A stretch of 64,000 nt of DNA from Mycobacterium sp. 1100029.7 (GTDB lineage: Bacteria > Actinomycetota > Actinomycetes > Mycobacteriales > Mycobacteriaceae), in the NCBI RefSeq assembly GCF_001665235.1, contig NZ_LZSC01000081.1, positions 1 through 64,000 of the forward strand, written 5' to 3'. Position 1 is the first letter of the stretch, and each line of letters begins with the position of its first letter. Of this stretch, positions 47,016 through 55,134 are shown piece by piece. The translations under genes were made by a program, and so were the position numbers. The notes beneath the pieces were generated by a model that saw only the letters and a list, made by a program, of their open reading frames with translations, was not told the origin of the DNA and made no database searches.

Positions 47016-48212
47016 TCAGGCCCCCTCGGTTAGAGCGACGCCGTCGCGCAGGTGCGGCGCCAGGGTGTTGTCGTACATGTTCAGTGCGCTGGCAATCGCC
47101 ATGTGCATATCCAGATATTGGTAGGTGCCCAGCCGCCCGCCGAAAAGCACCTTCGAAGAAGCGGTCTCGGACTTCGCCCTGGCTCGATAGGCGGCCAACA
47201 GGGCGCGGTCGGCCTCGGTATTAATCGGATAGTAGGGCTCGTCGTCGTCGGCGGCGAACCGGGAGTACTCCCGCATGATCACCGTCTTGTCGGTCGGGTA
47301 GTCGCGCTCGACGTGGAAGTGCCGGAATTCGTGGATGCGGGTGTAGGGCACGTCGGGATCGTTGTAGTTCATCACCGGGGTGCCCTGGAAGTCCCCGACC
47401 GGGAGCACCTCCAGCTCGAAGTCCAGGGTGCGCCAACCCAGCCGGCCCTCGACGTAGTCGAAGTAGCGGTCCAGCGGACCGGTGTAGACGACCGGGGCGT
47501 CGGGGTTGTCCGCGCGCAGTTGGTCGCGCACTTCGAACCAGTCGGTGTTCAACCGGACCTCGATGCGGTCGTCGGCGGCCATGTTCTGCAACCAGGCCGT
47601 GTAGCCGCCGACGGGCAAGCCCTCGTAGGTGTCGTTGAAGTAGCGGTTGTCGAAGGTGTAGCGCACCGGCAGCCGGGTGATGTTGGCCGCGGGCAGCTCC
47701 CTCGGATCGGTCTGCCACTGCTTGGCGGTGTAGCCCTTGACGAACGCCTCGTAGAGCGGGCGGCCGATCAGCGAGATGGCCTTTTCCTCGAGGTTCTGCG
47801 CGTCGGCGGTGTCGATCTCGGCGGCCTGCTCGGCGATCAGCTGCCGCGCCTGCTCGGGGGTGAAGTACTTGCCGAAGAACTGCGACACCAGGCCCAGACC
47901 CATCGGGAACTGGTAGGCCTGCCCGTTGTGCATGGCGAACACGCGGTGCTGGTAACCGGTGAAGTCGGTGAACTGGCGCACGTAGTCCCAGACCCTCTTG
48001 TTCGAGGTGTGGAACAGGTGCGCGCCGTACTTGTGTACCTCGATGCCGGTTTGCGGTTCGGCTTCGGAATACGCGTTGCCACCGATGTGCGGGCGGCGCT
48101 CGACTACGAGCACGCGCTTTCCGAGTTGGCTGGCCACGCGTTCGGCGATGGTGAGGCCGAAGAATCCGGATCCGACGACGAGGAGGTCAAAGCGACTAAA
48201 AGGAGAAGTCAT
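47016..48212 (-). CDS. glf: UDP-galactopyranose mutase Glf
   Basis: Glf is the FAD enzyme that converts UDP-galactopyranose to UDP-galactofuranose, the donor for GlfT1/GlfT2. The 398-residue protein has the dinucleotide-binding VVGSGFFGLTIAERVA, the ERRPHIGGNAY motif, the substrate region KQWQTDPRELPA and the C-terminal GRLGTYQYLDMHMAI. It heads the glf-glfT2-phosphatase-ubiA-aftB unit. TACCCT at 48222-48227 on the coding strand lies 9 bases before the ATG and could be its -10 element, giving an almost leaderless transcript. Confidence 0.97.
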   Translation of the reverse strand: MTSPFSRFDLLVVGSGFFGLTIAERVASQLGKRVLVVERRPHIGGNAYSEAEPQTGIEVHKYGAHLFHTSNKRVWDYVRQFTDFTGYQHRVFAMHNGQAYQFPMGLGLVSQFFGKYFTPEQARQLIAEQAAEIDTADAQNLEEKAISLIGRPLYEAFVKGYTAKQWQTDPRELPAANITRLPVRYTFDNRYFNDTYEGLPVGGYTAWLQNMAADDRIEVRLNTDWFEVRDQLRADNPDAPVVYTGPLDRYFDYVEGRLGWRTLDFELEVLPVGDFQGTPVMNYNDPDVPYTRIHEFRHFHVERDYPTDKTVIMREYSRFAADDDEPYYPINTEADRALLAAYRARAKSETASSKVLFGGRLGTYQYLDMHMAIASALNMYDNTLAPHLRDGVALTEGA

Positions 48213-48462
48213 CGGTTGCTTAGGGTATCCGACCCCGGAGTGCTACCTGATCTGACGAGCCGGGGCAGTTGTCGTTCGAGCACGTGAAGAGTGGTTTGCA
48301 GTGATCCGAATCGCACGTAACGCGCAGGGTCGCAATAACCTCACGATTCAATATCGCCACTCTAGTAACAGCCTTCTCACTCGTACCATCGACTTTGTTG
48401 GTTCCCACCGGATACGGACCGGAGGGGCACGCCGACACCACACACAGATTGAGGAGACTTCC
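48213..48462. promoter_or_regulatory. Divergent glf/erp promoter region
   Basis: This 250-bp region between the divergent glf and erp genes holds no credible gene. Candidate -10 hexamers are TACCCT (48222-48227, minus strand, toward glf) and TACCAT (48384-48389, plus strand, toward erp). The latter would give a 5' leader of about 65 bases that ends in a strong GAGGAG ribosome-binding site. Both assignments rest on motif and position only. Confidence 0.35.
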
Positions 48463-49455
48463 GTGCCGAACCGACGCCGTCGCAAGCTCTCGACAGCCAT
48501 GAGCGCGGTCGCCGCCCTGGCAGTGGCGAGTCCTTGCGCCTACTTCCTTGTTTACGAATCCACCGCCGCCGGCAAGCCGGTCGAGCACCACGAGTTCAAG
48601 CAGGCCGCGGTCATGAGTGACCTGCCCGGTGAACTCGTGGGCGCGCTGACCCAAGGCCTGTCCTCGTTCGGGCTCAACCTGCCGCCCATTCCCGCCCTGG
48701 GTGGTGCCGGTACCGGCGCAACGGGCCTCACCAGCCCCGGTCTGGGCTCTCCCGGCCTGGGGACCACCGGCCTGACCAGCCCCGGCTTGGCCAGCCCCGG
48801 TCTGACCAGCCCCGGTTTGGGCACTACGGGCCTGACAAGTCCGGGCTTGACGAGCCCCGGCTTGACACCCGCTACTCCCGGCCTGACCACGCCGGGTGCG
48901 CTGCCGACGGCAGGGGTGCCCGGGATGCCGACTCCGGGCGTGCCGACGACCCCGGGTGTGCCGACCATGCCGGGTGCGGGCCTGAACCCCGCGCTGACCA
49001 GCCCGGCCGGCCTCACTCCTGGCGGCCTGGGTGCCGCGAACGAAGTGCCGATCAGCGCTCCGATGGACGCGGGTGCCGATGGCACCTACCCGATCCTCGG
49101 TGACCCGTCCACGCTCGGCGGTGCCTCGCCGGGCGGCGGCGGAACCGGCGGCGGCGCCAGCGGTGGTCTGGTCAACGACGTGATGCAGGCGGCCAACCAG
49201 TTGGGCGCCGGTCAGGCCATCGACCTGCTCAAGGGCTTGGTGATGCCGGCCATCATGCAGGCCCGCGGCGGCGCGGGTGCCCTGCCGGGTGCCGCGGGTG
49301 CCCTGCCCGGCGCGGCGGCCGCGCTGCCGGGCGCGGCTGGCGCGCTGCCGGGTGCGGCTGGTGCTCTTCCGGGTGCGGCGGCGGCCCTGCCGGGTGCCGC
49401 CGGTGCGCTGCCGGGCGCGGCCGCGGCTCTCCCGCCGGCGCTGCCTCCCGTCTAG
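48463..49455 (+). CDS. erp: Exported repetitive protein Erp (PirG)
   Basis: Erp is a secreted surface protein needed for envelope integrity and virulence in pathogenic mycobacteria. The 330-residue precursor has the conserved basic N-terminus PNRRRRKLSTAMSAVAALAVA and the EHHEFKQAAVMSDLPGELV segment. A central domain of PGLTSP-type repeats follows (for example TSPGLGSPGLGTTG), then a conserved GADGTYPILGDP region. The C-terminal domain here is a second array, ALPGAAG/ALPGAAA, repeated about eight times; I do not recall this in H37Rv Erp, which is shorter (284). GTG 48463 is fixed by GAGGAG 6 bases upstream. Confidence 0.95.
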   Translation: MPNRRRRKLSTAMSAVAALAVASPCAYFLVYESTAAGKPVEHHEFKQAAVMSDLPGELVGALTQGLSSFGLNLPPIPALGGAGTGATGLTSPGLGSPGLGTTGLTSPGLASPGLTSPGLGTTGLTSPGLTSPGLTPATPGLTTPGALPTAGVPGMPTPGVPTTPGVPTMPGAGLNPALTSPAGLTPGGLGAANEVPISAPMDAGADGTYPILGDPSTLGGASPGGGGTGGGASGGLVNDVMQAANQLGAGQAIDLLKGLVMPAIMQARGGAGALPGAAGALPGAAAALPGAAGALPGAAGALPGAAAALPGAAGALPGAAAALPPALPPV

Positions 49456-49476
49456 ACCTTGGGGGTCCTGTCACCT

Positions 49477-49514
49477 GACGGCACCGCAGAGTCACCATGC
49501 TCTGCGGTGCCGTC
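49477..49514 (+). terminator. Hairpin terminator after erp
   Basis: A perfect 15-bp stem (GACGGCACCGCAGAG and CTCTGCGGTGCCGTC) with an 8-base loop begins 21 bases after the erp stop. There is no following T-tract. It is the strongest inverted repeat seen between genes in the window and isolates erp from the amidase gene. Confidence 0.8.
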
Positions 49515-49582
49515 GAACATGTGCGCCCGAGTTGGGACACGCAGAGTTCGTGTCGCCTCATAAATAACATCAGAAACACACG

Positions 49583-49588
49583 TAACAT
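49583..49588 (+). promoter_or_regulatory. Putative -10 element (TAACAT) for the amidase gene
   Basis: TAACAT fits TANNNT and ends 6 bases before the GTG at 49595, predicting a leaderless transcript. The same TAACATCAG string occurs 18 bases earlier (49565-49573). Confidence 0.45.
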
Positions 49589-49594
49589 CAGCTG

Positions 49595-51244
49595 GTGTCG
49601 TCTCGTCGCCGCGCGCCCACGACGTTGCTCACCGCCGTCGCGGCCACGGTTGTGCTCGTCTCGGCGGTCGCCGACTTAACCCGCGACCATCGAGCCCCGA
49701 GCACCGCACCACCGGCACGCGACACCCAACTCAGCGAGCAGCCGCTCGTCGGGCTCGAGGGCGGCGTCACCGTTCGCGAGATCTCCCAGGACACGTCCTT
49801 CTCGCTGGTCGCCCTCACCGGTGATCTGGCCGGGACCTCGACCCGGGTGCGCGCCCGGCACGCCGACGGTTCCTGGGGGCCCTGGTACCAGACCGAGTAC
49901 GAGACCGCGGCACCCGACAAGGCACCGGACGGCGAATCGGCACCTGGACCGACCGAAGGGCCCCGCAGCACCGATCCGGTGTTCGTCGGCACCACCACGA
50001 CCGTGCAGATCGCGGTCACCCGGCCACTCGATGCCGCGTTGACCGTGCCGCCCGTCGTGCCGAAGCCCGAGACCGATCTGGGCTATCGGCCCGCGTCAAA
50101 GGAACAGCCCTTCGGACAGAACATCTCGGCGATCCTGATCTCCCCACCGCAGGCGCCGGTCAACACCCAGTGGACGCCGCCCTCGGGCGTGCTGATGCCC
50201 GGCCAGGCCCCGCCGATCATCAGCCGCGCGGAGTGGGGTGCCGACGAGTCGTTGCGCTGCGGTTCACCGCAGTACGACAACGGGGTTCGCGCCGCCGTCA
50301 TTCACCACACCGCGGGGAGCAACGACTACTCGCCGCTGGAGTCGGCGGGGATCGTCAAGGCGATTTACACCTATCACAGCAAGACGCTGGGCTGGTGCGA
50401 CATCGCCTACAACGCCCTGGTCGACAAGTACGGTCAGGTGTTCGAGGGCAGCGCGGGCGGTCTGACCAAGGCGGTCGAGGGCTTCCACACCGGTGGCTTC
50501 AACCGCAACACCTGGGGTGTGGCGATGATCGGCAACTTCGACGACGTGCCGCCGACCCCGCTTCAGTTGCGCGCCGTCGGTCGGCTGCTCGGCTGGCGTC
50601 TGGGCCTCGACGGCGTCGACCCGAAGGGAACGGTGACGCTGGAGTCCGCAGGCAGCCACTACACCACGTTCCCGGCCGGTGCGCTCGCGACGCTGCCCAC
50701 CATCTTCACCCACCGCGACGTCGGCAACACCGATTGCCCCGGCAACGCGGCCTACGCACTGATGGACGAAATCCGGGACATCGCATCCCATTTCAACGAT
50801 CCACCCGAAGAATTGATCAAGGCGCTCGAAGGTGGCGCGATCTACGCGCACTGGCAGGAACTCGGTGGCATGAACAGCGTGCTGGGCGCACCGACGTCAC
50901 CGGAGGACAACGCCGAAGGCGATGCCCGCTACTCCACCTTCGCCAAGGGCGCCATGTATTGGTCCCCGGTGACCGGCGCACAACCCGTCACTGGTGCCAT
51001 CTACGACGCCTGGGCCTCACAGAGTTACGAACGCGGCCCACTCGGCCTGCCGACCAGCGCCGAAATCCAAGAGCCGCTGCAGATCACGCAGAACTTCCAG
51101 CACGGAACGCTGAACTACAACCGTCTCACCGGCGACATCAGTGAGATCCTCGACGGCATCACGACGCAGCTGTCGGGACAAGCGCCGAGCACCGCGCCGG
51201 TGCCGCCGGAACACTTCTCACTGCCGGCGCACCCCGACGCGTGA
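49595..51244 (+). CDS. Exported PGRP-type N-acetylmuramoyl-L-alanine amidase with LGFP repeats (Rv3811-like)
   Basis: This 549-residue protein has a signal sequence (LLTAVAATVVLVSAVAD) and an N-terminal accessory domain. A peptidoglycan-recognition/amidase_2 domain follows (about residues 205-400), with zinc-ligand regions AAVIHHTAGSNDYS and IFTHRDVGNTDCPG. The C-terminal region has LGFP-type repeats (ELGGMNSVLGAPTSPE, YERGPLGLPTSAE) that anchor such enzymes to the envelope. It would cleave the amide between muramic acid and the stem peptide. The GTG start is supported by the leaderless promoter spacing. Confidence 0.9.
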   Translation: MSSRRRAPTTLLTAVAATVVLVSAVADLTRDHRAPSTAPPARDTQLSEQPLVGLEGGVTVREISQDTSFSLVALTGDLAGTSTRVRARHADGSWGPWYQTEYETAAPDKAPDGESAPGPTEGPRSTDPVFVGTTTTVQIAVTRPLDAALTVPPVVPKPETDLGYRPASKEQPFGQNISAILISPPQAPVNTQWTPPSGVLMPGQAPPIISRAEWGADESLRCGSPQYDNGVRAAVIHHTAGSNDYSPLESAGIVKAIYTYHSKTLGWCDIAYNALVDKYGQVFEGSAGGLTKAVEGFHTGGFNRNTWGVAMIGNFDDVPPTPLQLRAVGRLLGWRLGLDGVDPKGTVTLESAGSHYTTFPAGALATLPTIFTHRDVGNTDCPGNAAYALMDEIRDIASHFNDPPEELIKALEGGAIYAHWQELGGMNSVLGAPTSPEDNAEGDARYSTFAKGAMYWSPVTGAQPVTGAIYDAWASQSYERGPLGLPTSAEIQEPLQITQNFQHGTLNYNRLTGDISEILDGITTQLSGQAPSTAPVPPEHFSLPAHPDA

Positions 51245-51277
51245 ATCCGCGCCGCGGCGCGTACTAGTCTGCGACGT

Positions 51278-53194
51278 GTGCCCGAAACACCGTATCTGAG
51301 CATCGATCTTGGTCAGGTGCGCACGAATCTCGGTGCGCTGCGCACCGCGTTGCCCCAAGCGCAAATCCGCTACGCGGTCAAGGCGAATCCGGCCGGGCCG
51401 ATCCTGCGCCTGCTGGCCGCGCAGGACTGCGAATTCGACGTCGCCTCGGTCGGCGAAGTCGACGCCTGTGACGCCGCCGCCATCGGAGGCCGGCTGCTGA
51501 CCTTCGGCAACACCGTCAAGAAGGCCGCTGACATCGCCCAGGCACATGAGCGCGGGGTGCGCCGGTTCGCCTTCGACACCGAGCAGGATCTCGCGGCCAT
51601 CGCCGAGTTTGCGCCGACCGCGGCCGTGGAATGCCGTATCGCACCGCCCTTTCCGCCGTCGGTGACGCCGTTCGGGCACAAATTCGGCTGCGCACCGGAT
51701 GCGGCCGTGAGTCTGTTAAGAACCGCTCGGGGGCTCGGCCTGAGCGCCGAAGGCGTCTGCTTTCATGTCGGCTCGCAACAACTGGACCCGGCGGCTTGGG
51801 AACTGGGGATACGCTGCGCTGCTCCCATTTTCGCGGCGGTTGACGGGCTGAGCACGATCAACGTCGGGGGCGGATTTCCGCTGGCGTACGCCGTCGGCGC
51901 GCCGGATCTCGACGTGATCGGCGACGCCATCACCTCGGCACTGGCCCGCTATTTCGGCACCCGCCCGCCCCGGCTCGTCGTGGAGCCCGGCCGGCAGCTG
52001 GTGGGTTCGGCGGGAACCATCAGCAGCCAGGTGGTAGCGGTACGGGCCGGCACCGACACCAGGCGCTGGGTGTATCTCGATATCGGCCGCTACGGCGGCC
52101 TGGCCGAGACGGAGAACGAGTACATCCGCTACCGGCTGCGCACCGATCGCGACGACGACCCCGCCGGTGAGGCCGTTGTGGCCGGACCGACCTGCGACGG
52201 CGACGACGTGCTGTATCGCAGCTATCCGCTGCCGGTCAGCCTGGTTCCCGGAGACCGGGTCGAGATCGCAGACGCCGGCGCCTACACCGCCAGTTATGCA
52301 TCGGTCGCCTTCAATGGATTCGCGCCGCTGCCAACCTATTTCACCGATCAGCCCGGCCCCGGCCGGGACATCGTCGAGTCGCTGGCGCCGGGGCTGACCC
52401 GCAGCTGGCGACTGTCGGAGGTGATCTGCGACGTCCACACCGGATTCCAGCACCTGGTCATCGGCCGCACCGACCAAGGTGTCGCGTTGTTCAGCGACGG
52501 CGAACGGCAGAGCACCGAATTCAGCCAACTCGTCTACCACGAGGCGCTGCTGGTGCCGGCGCTGCTATTGGCCGGTTCGGTCGACCGCGTACTGGTCATC
52601 GGTTCGGGTGAGGGCGTCATCAGCCAGCTGGCGGTCGCGGCGGGGGCTACACAGGTCGATCACGTCGACATCGACCGCGACGCCGTCCGGCTGTGCGCCC
52701 AGCACCTGCCCTACGGCTACTCTCCCGACGAATTACGCAGGGCCGAAGCAGGTTCCGGGCCGGTCACCGTGCACTACCGCGACGGGTGGGAGTTCGTCAC
52801 CCACACCGCCACGGCCTACGACATCGTCGTCATCGACCTTCCTGACGAGCGCACCGAGCCCGTCCAGCACAACCGGCTCTACGACATCGACTTCCTGCAG
52901 CGCTGCCGCGCCATCGGCCGCGTCGTCGTCGCCCAGGCCGGCTGCCCGACGCTGTGGCGCAACGAGTCGCTGCGGTCGTCCTGGCGGCGATTTCATGAAA
53001 CCTTCGACCACGTAGTCTATTTCGGTAGCGACGAGCACGAGTGGGCATTCCTGTCCGGACTCGCCGATGCCCCCGACGACCCGGCGACGGTGCTGTCGCA
53101 GCGACTCGCCACGCTGCCCTACCGGCCGCGCAGCATCGATGCGCACACCCTGACTTCCGCCACCGTGGCCCCGAAAAGCTTGCGGGACAGCTAG
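51278..53194 (+). CDS. Fused PLP decarboxylase (ornithine/lysine type) and spermidine-synthase-like aminopropyltransferase
   Basis: One 638-residue frame carries two complete polyamine enzymes. Residues about 1-365 are an alanine-racemase-fold (group IV) decarboxylase: PLP-lysine Lys35 in RYAVKANP, His163 in CFHVGSQ, GGGFP (197-201), EPGRQ (236-240), Asp268 in LDIGRYGG, Cys306-Asp307 in GPTCDGDD and Tyr336. The Cys-Asp pair and Asp268 favour ornithine/lysine decarboxylase over diaminopimelate decarboxylase. Residues about 380-600 match spermidine synthase: EFSQLVYHEALL, IGSGEG (441-446) for the sulfonium cofactor, VDID (463-466) and Asp520 in VVIDLPDE. The inferred reaction chain is diamine formation followed by aminopropyl transfer. 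No AdoMet decarboxylase is in the window. TAGTCT 7 bases before the GTG suggests a leaderless transcript. Its stop overlaps the convergent operon by 4 bases. Confidence 0.88.
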   Translation: MPETPYLSIDLGQVRTNLGALRTALPQAQIRYAVKANPAGPILRLLAAQDCEFDVASVGEVDACDAAAIGGRLLTFGNTVKKAADIAQAHERGVRRFAFDTEQDLAAIAEFAPTAAVECRIAPPFPPSVTPFGHKFGCAPDAAVSLLRTARGLGLSAEGVCFHVGSQQLDPAAWELGIRCAAPIFAAVDGLSTINVGGGFPLAYAVGAPDLDVIGDAITSALARYFGTRPPRLVVEPGRQLVGSAGTISSQVVAVRAGTDTRRWVYLDIGRYGGLAETENEYIRYRLRTDRDDDPAGEAVVAGPTCDGDDVLYRSYPLPVSLVPGDRVEIADAGAYTASYASVAFNGFAPLPTYFTDQPGPGRDIVESLAPGLTRSWRLSEVICDVHTGFQHLVIGRTDQGVALFSDGERQSTEFSQLVYHEALLVPALLLAGSVDRVLVIGSGEGVISQLAVAAGATQVDHVDIDRDAVRLCAQHLPYGYSPDELRRAEAGSGPVTVHYRDGWEFVTHTATAYDIVVIDLPDERTEPVQHNRLYDIDFLQRCRAIGRVVVAQAGCPTLWRNESLRSSWRRFHETFDHVVYFGSDEHEWAFLSGLADAPDDPATVLSQRLATLPYRPRSIDAHTLTSATVAPKSLRDS

Positions 53195-53457
53195 ATCGAC
53201 CGCCTCGCTATGTCCTGCAGGATTGTTCTCATCTCGTCGCGGGTGGCCTTGCCGGACTCACTCTCGGCTTTGGCCAGTCTGATCAACAGCCAGCCCGAAA
53301 GCCCGACGAAACCAGCCAACAACGTCTGGTAGCCGTCGGGCCCCTCGTTCAGATATTCGTGCGCGCGACCGATCGCGAAGTCGGCGTTGTCCGGGTCTGT
53401 GGTCCACGCCGTCATCACGTCGACGGCGATGCGCAGCTGCTCGCCCACCTCAAACAT
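53191..53457 (-). CDS. Small protein of unknown function in the polyamine-ligase operon
   Basis: This 88-residue protein has an N-terminal amphipathic helical region and one hydrophobic stretch (TLLAGFVGLSGWLLIRL) that may be a single membrane helix. A charged C-terminal helix follows (AKAESESGKATRDEMRTIL). No family is recognised. It starts 10 bases after the DUF350 stop, so it is the last gene of the four-gene minus-strand operon and probably works with the DUF350 membrane protein. Confidence 0.65.
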   Translation of the reverse strand: MFEVGEQLRIAVDVMTAWTTDPDNADFAIGRAHEYLNEGPDGYQTLLAGFVGLSGWLLIRLAKAESESGKATRDEMRTILQDIARRSI

Positions 53458-53467
53458 GTCGTGCTGT

Positions 53468-53938
53468 CTACAGAATCGCGACAGCCACCACGATGCCGAG
53501 CGCGACCTGCGCAGCGGCCACCATGAGCGCCTCGTAGTTGAACTCGTCGGAGTTGAACAGCGCGTCCATGTCGATGCCGATTACCAGGGTCGCGATGCGC
53601 ATCATCACCACCTGGGCGACGATGCCCACCAGCCCGAAGACCGCCGATCCCACCAGTCCCTCGACCAGCTTGCCGGACGACGAGTAGATCGCCAGCACCA
53701 CGATCAGCGCCATACTTACCATCCCGGCCGCGGAAACGACGATGGCGTTGGGCTTTCCGGCGTTGACCATTTTGCGCAGCGGACCCGGTGTGGTCAGGTC
53801 GATGGCATAGAACCCGACCAGCATCAGCACCAGGCCGACGACCGCGTACAGGACGATGGCGCCGGCGCCGCGTCCGAGCACGGTCCAATAGCCGTGATCC
53901 CAATAACCTGAATTCAGCGCCACGATGGTTGTTGTCAT
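53468..53938 (-). CDS. DUF350 (YjfL-like) integral membrane protein
   Basis: This 156-residue protein has four hydrophobic segments (AIVLYAVVGLVLMLVGFYAI, AIVVSAAGMVSMALIVVLAI, GSAVFGLVGIVAQVVMMRI, ALMVAAAQVALGIVVAVAI). It also has the DUF350 pattern of a short loop with Asp-Leu-Thr-Thr-Pro-Gly after the first helix. In E. coli the family member YjfL is encoded with YjfM (DUF1190) and the ligase YjfC, the same family combination as here. The biochemical role is unknown; a membrane platform or transporter for the conjugate is conceivable. It starts 29 bases after the ligase stop. Confidence 0.82.
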   Translation of the reverse strand: MTTTIVALNSGYWDHGYWTVLGRGAGAIVLYAVVGLVLMLVGFYAIDLTTPGPLRKMVNAGKPNAIVVSAAGMVSMALIVVLAIYSSSGKLVEGLVGSAVFGLVGIVAQVVMMRIATLVIGIDMDALFNSDEFNYEALMVAAAQVALGIVVAVAIL

Positions 53939-53967
53939 CGATCAACTCCGTTCACTTGCTGAGAAGT

Positions 53968-55134
53968 TCACTTCTGGGGAATGCGGTGTGGGACAAAGGC
54001 TGCGCCGTCGTCGGTGATCAGTCCCGCGGTCTCGCGGATGCCGAGCCCGGCCGCCGTGTCCCCGACGATCCACGCGCCCAACGCCGGACGCATGTCGTCG
54101 AACTCCGGCAACGGGTCCAGCAACTGATAGACGTATCCCTCTTCGCCGTACACGCCGCCGGTCGCGGTCTCCATGCCGGCGCCGACGACGTTGATGTTCG
54201 CCCCTTCCCGCCCGAGCTTGGGCTTGCGCACGTATTCGGTCAGCTCGTGTGGATCATCGATATAGGCGGGCAACAGGTTTGGGTGTCCCGGGTACATCTC
54301 CCACAGCATCGCCAGGATGGCCTTGTTGGAAAGCAGCGTCTTCCACAGCGGTTCGATCCACGCCGTCTGCGGCAGGCTGGACACCACGTGCTTGCCGAAC
54401 TCGTCGTCGAGCACCCATTCCCACGGGTAGAGCTTGAACACGGCGTTGATCTGTGACTCTTCCAGATCGACGAATCGCTCGAGGGCGGAGTCCCAGCCGA
54501 GGTCCTCGATCACCAGTGCGATGGTCTGAAAACCCGCCTCCGCCGCGGTTTCCTGCATGTAGGTGGTGGTGATCTGGTCTTCGCCGGTGGCTTCGACACC
54601 GGACCAGCTCAGGTGCAGTTCGTCGCTGGGCAGCACGTCCCGCAGATGCTTCCAGCGCTCGACCAGCTGCTCGTGCAGGGAGTTCCACTGGTCATCGCCA
54701 GGGAAGACGTCCTTGAGCCAATACCATTGCAGGATAGCGGCTTCCAGCAACGTCGTCGGCGTATCCGCGTTGTACTCGAGCAGCACCGCCGGCCGCCGGC
54801 CGTCGTAACGCAGGTCGAAGCGCCCGTATACATGCGGGTCGGAGCGTCGCCATGATTCGGCAATCGGCTGCCAACTCCATTCCGGCAGACCAAAATCCGC
54901 GAAGCGCTCCAGCAGGACCACTTGCTCGACGGCGTTCAGGCACATCGAGTGCAGCAGTTCGACGTCGGCTTCCAGCGCCAGGATCTCGTCCATGTCGAAC
55001 TCGTAGTGCACCGACTCGTCCCAGTACGGCCGGTCCCGACCCCGGGAGTCGCGCGCCGGTGTCCCGTACACCAGGCCTTGGGATTCCACGATCGTCTGCC
55101 ACTTCGGTCGCGGCTTGTGCCGAAGGCGCTTCAC
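53968..55134 (-). CDS. Glutathionylspermidine-synthetase-like ATP-grasp amide ligase (YgiC/YjfC-like)
   Basis: This 388-residue protein is nearly the same length as E. coli YgiC and has the family blocks: an N-terminal PYWDESVHYEFDMDE and YGRFDLRYDGRRPAVLLEYN followed by ADTPTTLLEAAILQ. The ATP-grasp core has AVFKLYPWEWVLDDEF and the nucleotide/glycine-rich YVRKPKLGREGANI. The family joins a carboxyl group of a peptide to a polyamine amine. The amidase domain of bifunctional Gss is absent. Mycobacteria use mycothiol and make no glutathione, so the acyl substrate must differ. GTG 55134 overlaps the upstream stop (GTGA) and begins the family alignment; the upstream extension of the frame overlaps the DUF1190-like gene. 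Confidence 0.88.
   Translation of the reverse strand: MKRLRHKPRPKWQTIVESQGLVYGTPARDSRGRDRPYWDESVHYEFDMDEILALEADVELLHSMCLNAVEQVVLLERFADFGLPEWSWQPIAESWRRSDPHVYGRFDLRYDGRRPAVLLEYNADTPTTLLEAAILQWYWLKDVFPGDDQWNSLHEQLVERWKHLRDVLPSDELHLSWSGVEATGEDQITTTYMQETAAEAGFQTIALVIEDLGWDSALERFVDLEESQINAVFKLYPWEWVLDDEFGKHVVSSLPQTAWIEPLWKTLLSNKAILAMLWEMYPGHPNLLPAYIDDPHELTEYVRKPKLGREGANINVVGAGMETATGGVYGEEGYVYQLLDPLPEFDDMRPALGAWIVGDTAAGLGIRETAGLITDDGAAFVPHRIPQK

Noticed and set aside
51278..52360. Reading the N-terminal half of the fusion as diaminopimelate decarboxylase or alanine racemase
   Set aside because: The Cys306-Asp307 pair in GPTCDGDD and the DIGRYGG segment with Asp268 fit diamine-forming decarboxylases better, and a joined aminopropyltransferase supports that reading.
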